Below are positions 24,155 to 27,268 of a stretch of DNA of 27,268 nucleotides, one piece after another (the stretch's first letter is position 1; each line of letters begins with the position of its first letter). The notes under the pieces are model-generated. The model saw only the letters and a list, made by a program, of their open reading frames with translations, was not told the DNA's origin and made no database searches. The translations under genes and the position numbers were made by a program. Origin of the DNA: Alphaproteobacteria bacterium (GTDB lineage: Bacteria; Pseudomonadota; Alphaproteobacteria; UBA3830); assembly GCA_025998735.1 (NCBI GenBank), contig BNWJ01000007.1, positions 1 through 27,268 on the forward strand. Direction: 5' to 3'.

Positions 24155-26080
24155 TTGCAAAACAATACCGCTGAAAAATTGGATGTGAATCGTTATCTGT
24201 TGGATGGTCTGAATCCAGAGCAAAGAGAAGCCGTTATCACATTGGACAAGGCGTTGCTGGTGCTGTCCGGAGCCGGCACCGGAAAGACAAAGGTTCTAAC
24301 AACGAAAATCGCTTATATAATAGAAAATGGCTATGCTTTTCCATCCCAAATTCTCGCGGTCACGTTTAGCAATAGAGCCGCTCGGGAAATGAAAGAGCGC
24401 ATTTTTAACATGACGCCCGGAGCAGACGCCGTTTGGCTCGGCACGTTCCATTCGATTTGCGCAAAAATCCTGAGAAACAACGCGGATCTCATTGGTCTCA
24501 GCAACAATTTCACCATAATCGATACGGACGATCAGCTGAAGTTGATTAAGCAGATCCTCAAGGAGCTGAATGTTGATAAAAAAGTGGCGAATCATGTTGC
24601 CAACGCCATATCCCGCTGGAAAGACAAATGCATTCGTCCCAACGATCCGCGAGTTGACGCCACATCCATCGAGGGAAAAATATATGCTATTTATCAGGAG
24701 CGGATTTTCAGCTATGATTCCGTCGATTTTGGCGATTTGCTAATGTATGTGGTGCGCATCTTTAAGGAAAACGCGCACATCCTTCAGAAATATCGGGAAA
24801 AATTCAGATACATATTGGTGGACGAGTACCAAGACACCAACATGTCACAATATATGTGGCTGCGAATGCTCTCGCCCATTGGAGCGGGACTCTGCTGCGT
24901 GGGAGACGATGACCAGGCTATATACAGCTGGAGGGGCGCCGAAGTCGGCAATATTCTCAGATTCGAAAAGGATTTCATGAACACGAAGATCGTTAGACTG
25001 GAACGCAACTACCGATCCGTGGGACATATTTTGGGAGCAGCCGCATCGCTCATTGCGAAAAACGCCACCAGACTCGGCAAAACCATCTGGACCGACGGCG
25101 ACAGCGGCGAAAAAGTGATAATACAACGGGCATATAACGGATTCGATGAAGCAAAGATTGTGGCGGAAAAAATCGAGAAACTTCGCAAAGACTCCGTAGC
25201 ATTCGGACAAATGGCCGTTTTGGTGCGGGCCGGATTCCAAACCCGAGAATTCGAAGAGCGTCTCATCGCCTACGGCATTCCATACAAGGTTGTGGGAGGC
25301 CTGAAGTTCTACGATCGGCAGGAAATCAAGGACCTCATCGCCTATATGCGACTCATCTATCAAACCAACGACAGCCTTGCATTTGAGCGCATTGTAAATA
25401 TCCCCAAAAGAGGCATTGGAGCAAGCGCATTTTCAAAGCTTCATACTAGAGCCATTGAACGCAATATATCTCTATTTCAGGCATCGAAGGAGATACTTGG
25501 AGAAAATTCATTGCGTCCGTTGGTTACGGAGTCGCTGACGACTTTCATAAAATTCATTGAATCGATGAGAGGACAGAAAGATCTGCCTCCGGCTCAAATA
25601 GCCAAAATCATATTGGACGAAACCGGCTACATGAATGTTCTGACAAATGAAAAGACCCTGGAATCCCAAACGAGAATCGAAAACCTGAAGGAATTACTGA
25701 TTGCGCTCGAGGATTTCGAAGATCTTCCGACTTTTATAGAGCACGTTAGTCTTGTGACCGATTCCAAGAGAAATAGTACCGACGACGTCGTCAGTCTAAT
25801 GACACTGCACAGCGCGAAAGGACTGGAATTTGAGGCAGTATTCCTGGCTGGATGGGAAGAGGGCGTATTTCCGCATAGCATGAGCCTACAGGAGGGAAAT
25901 CTGGAAGAAGAACGGCGCCTCGCATATGTGGGAATAACGCGAGCCAAGAAATATGCCTTCATCACATATGCAATGAATAGAAAAGTGTACAACCAGTGGC
26001 AATCCGACCTGCCGTCCAGATTTTTAGCGGAACTATCAACGGAACACGTTGTGCATAGCAAGGGCAAGACGGGTCGTTGA
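24155..26080 (+). CDS. uvrD: ATP-dependent DNA helicase, UvrD/PcrA type
   Basis: A 641-residue superfamily 1A helicase that unwinds DNA 3' to 5' in repair. The motifs are complete and in order: Q motif LNPEQREAV, Walker A GAGTGKT at 39-45, TFSNRAAREM, GTFHSICAKIL, DEYQDT at 223-228, GDDDQAIYSWRGA, LERNYRS, VVGGLKFYDRQEIKD, TLHSAKGLEFEAVF and EERRLAYVGITRAK. The protein stops soon after the last motif; the flexible C-terminal region of UvrD and PcrA that contacts RNA polymerase is missing, giving a length below the usual 720-750 residues. Reduced forms are common in small genomes. The start is a TTG, with AGGA 10 nt upstream. Rep is an alternative name. Confidence 0.93.
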   Translation: MQNNTAEKLDVNRYLLDGLNPEQREAVITLDKALLVLSGAGTGKTKVLTTKIAYIIENGYAFPSQILAVTFSNRAAREMKERIFNMTPGADAVWLGTFHSICAKILRNNADLIGLSNNFTIIDTDDQLKLIKQILKELNVDKKVANHVANAISRWKDKCIRPNDPRVDATSIEGKIYAIYQERIFSYDSVDFGDLLMYVVRIFKENAHILQKYREKFRYILVDEYQDTNMSQYMWLRMLSPIGAGLCCVGDDDQAIYSWRGAEVGNILRFEKDFMNTKIVRLERNYRSVGHILGAAASLIAKNATRLGKTIWTDGDSGEKVIIQRAYNGFDEAKIVAEKIEKLRKDSVAFGQMAVLVRAGFQTREFEERLIAYGIPYKVVGGLKFYDRQEIKDLIAYMRLIYQTNDSLAFERIVNIPKRGIGASAFSKLHTRAIERNISLFQASKEILGENSLRPLVTESLTTFIKFIESMRGQKDLPPAQIAKIILDETGYMNVLTNEKTLESQTRIENLKELLIALEDFEDLPTFIEHVSLVTDSKRNSTDDVVSLMTLHSAKGLEFEAVFLAGWEEGVFPHSMSLQEGNLEEERRLAYVGITRAKKYAFITYAMNRKVYNQWQSDLPSRFLAELSTEHVVHSKGKTGR

Positions 26081-26478
26081 AAGCGTCGGACTCTTCCGTG
26101 AGCTATAGTGAACTCGTTTTTAGATCGCGTCATTTTATGGTAATCTGCAAGATATTTTTGTAAGTAGGTACATGGTATATTGTGTGGATTATAAGAAAAG
26201 AGTATTGGAGTTTTGATCAAAGCCAGGCAACACATTAAGGAAAACGGCGGAAGTATTTGGCCTGTCGACCAACATGCTATCTAACTGGAAGCGTCGCCTG
26301 AAGGAAACAGGGAATCTCGAGAATAAGAAGGTTGAGAGCTAATCGCGGTAGACGGGGTACGGCTTTGGCCACGGGCGTTTCATAAAATTTTTTAAATATT
26401 TTAGATATGAGAAGAGAGGGTTAAACAATTTTGCTAGAAAGAGGTAGAATTAATACGTTTTACTATCGGAGGCTAGAA
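26081..26478. other. Gap with IS debris
   Basis: Between the helicase and the ISAs1-type gene. It contains an IS630 transposase fragment (26172-26342) and, further on, a T-rich stretch at 26383-26402 that may lie near the left end of the ISAs1 element. TATAGTGAAC at 26104-26113 may be an IS630 end, 66 bp before the fragment's ATG. No terminal repeat of the ISAs1 element could be assigned, because its other end is outside the window. Confidence 0.5.
26172..26342 (+). pseudogene. IS630-family transposase N-terminal fragment
   Basis: Translation from ATG 26172 gives MVYCVDYKKRVLEF, a TGA stop, then GNTLRKTAEVFGLSTNML and SNWKRRLKETGNLENKK before a TAA. This is the helix-turn-helix start of IS630-type transposases. 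Near the TGA, removing an inserted TG and an inserted A restores EFIKAGNT, the usual family wording, so two compensating indels are likely. The catalytic DDE domain is absent. The fragment is dead and lies directly before the ISAs1-type element. Confidence 0.7.
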
Positions 26479-27268
26479 GTGACAGCAAAAGAGAAATTTG
26501 AAACCATTGAAGATCCAAGGCATCAAAGCTATGTAGAGCACAAACTTTCGGACATATTGATAATCATAATGTGCTGTGTTCTGTGCGGATTAGACACGTT
26601 GAGCAGCCTTGTCATCTATGCCGAAGGTCGGTCTGCATTTTTCATGGAACATTTTGGGATAGCCAAGATTCCGTCAAAATCGACCTTCAGTCGCATTTTG
26701 AGTATTGTCAAGAGTTCAAAAATAGCCAATGCCATAATTGACGTGATGAAAGAGACCGCTGCGGAGTTTGGGGAAATACTTGCAGTTGATGGCAAGGCGA
26801 TTTGTGCGACAGCAGAGAAAGGAAAACCTCACTCCGCGCTGCAGATTTTAACTGCATATTTTACTGAATCTGGAGTAACTTTTGGGCAGAAAACGATTCA
26901 TGAGAAAACGAACGAGACACCGGTTTTTCAGGAAATGCTCGAGTATTTAGACGTGGCAGGCAAGACAATAACAGCCGACGCCATGCATTGCCAAAAGGAA
27001 ACTTGCAAGAAAATCATCGCGAGAAAGGGTAACTATGTCTTGGGACTGAAAGAAAATCACAAAAACTTTTATAGTGATATTAGGCGCTTTTTTGAAAGTG
27101 GAGTAAATTCCGACAAAATAGAAACATTTGAGGCACCAATTGAAAAGGCTCACGGTAGAGTCGAAAGAAGGATTTGCTCGAAAATCACGGACATAAGCTG
27201 GCTTGGCAATTTGAAAGATTGGAAAGGTCTTGAGGCGGTTTTTGCTGTCAGGAGAATTGTGAGCGACA
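26479..27268 (+). CDS. ISAs1-family transposase (3' end outside window)
   Basis: The frame starts at GTG with GGAGG 6 nt upstream and stays open to the window edge, giving 263 codons of an expected 350-380. The N-terminal IEDPRHQSYVEHKLSDIL is the signature of the ISAs1 group. VDGKAICATAEKG carries the first catalytic Asp and ITADAMHCQK the second; GNYVLGLKENHKN and AHGRVERRICSKI follow as usual, and the final Glu should lie near or in this last block. No stop or frameshift is visible, so the element may be active. The family normally has Arg after VDGKAI (KAIRG); here it is Cys. Confidence 0.93.
   Translation, partial: MTAKEKFETIEDPRHQSYVEHKLSDILIIIMCCVLCGLDTLSSLVIYAEGRSAFFMEHFGIAKIPSKSTFSRILSIVKSSKIANAIIDVMKETAAEFGEILAVDGKAICATAEKGKPHSALQILTAYFTESGVTFGQKTIHEKTNETPVFQEMLEYLDVAGKTITADAMHCQKETCKKIIARKGNYVLGLKENHKNFYSDIRRFFESGVNSDKIETFEAPIEKAHGRVERRICSKITDISWLGNLKDWKGLEAVFAVRRIVSD

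Overview
The window looks like a chromosomal segment of an AT-rich, host-associated alphaproteobacterium, probably an intracellular symbiont of the Holosporales or Rickettsiales type. Three things point that way: the leuS-lptE-holA gene order and a DksA that keeps only one zinc-finger cysteine (both alphaproteobacterial habits), the many exported proteins with eukaryote-like repeats (ankyrin-like, leucine-rich, helical repeats), and long gaps holding palindromes and decayed insertion sequences. The lineage is an inference from gene content; no rRNA gene is present.

Layout. 1-780: a doubtful small Cys-rich ORF and two minus-strand tRNA genes, Arg(ACG) and Val(TAC), with a plausible shared promoter. 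944-4938: leuS, an LptE-like lipoprotein and a HolA-like protein, tightly packed on the plus strand. 4939-5380: a gap with a 160-bp imperfect palindrome. 5381-7918: a compact housekeeping operon, rpmI-rplT-dksA-lepB-rnc. 7919-8231: a hairpin and a 113-bp palindromic element.

8232-16502 is an accessory island on the minus strand. It holds two giant secreted paralogues (1055 and 1123 residues) of a family I do not recognise, and a 337-residue secreted protein built from two separate internal duplications. The paralogues share an almost identical export region and promoter, a conserved core with one invariant Cys and one invariant His, and C-terminal helical repeats of 63 residues. Between them lie a TA-flanked inverted-repeat element and an apparent decayed repeat unit.

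16726-19000 returns to the plus strand with a long-form ribosome hibernation factor (hpf), folB and a fused folK-folP; the last two give three consecutive steps of folate synthesis. 19071-21890 encodes two exported repeat proteins, one ankyrin-like and one leucine-rich, separated by a shrunken copy of the folP 3' end. 22033-24079 (minus) carries a lipoprotein-type LD-carboxypeptidase (family S66) and a short transaldolase. 24155-26080 (plus) is a UvrD/PcrA-type helicase. The window ends with a decayed IS630 transposase fragment and an ISAs1-family transposase that runs off the edge.

The housekeeping genes do translation, envelope export, RNA processing, folate synthesis and repair. The accessory genes are nearly all predicted to be exported, which fits a cell that interacts with a host. 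The paralogue pair is the best candidate for something undescribed: the spacing and context of its Cys and His motifs suggest, but do not prove, a papain- or transglutaminase-like enzyme fused to a repeat scaffold.
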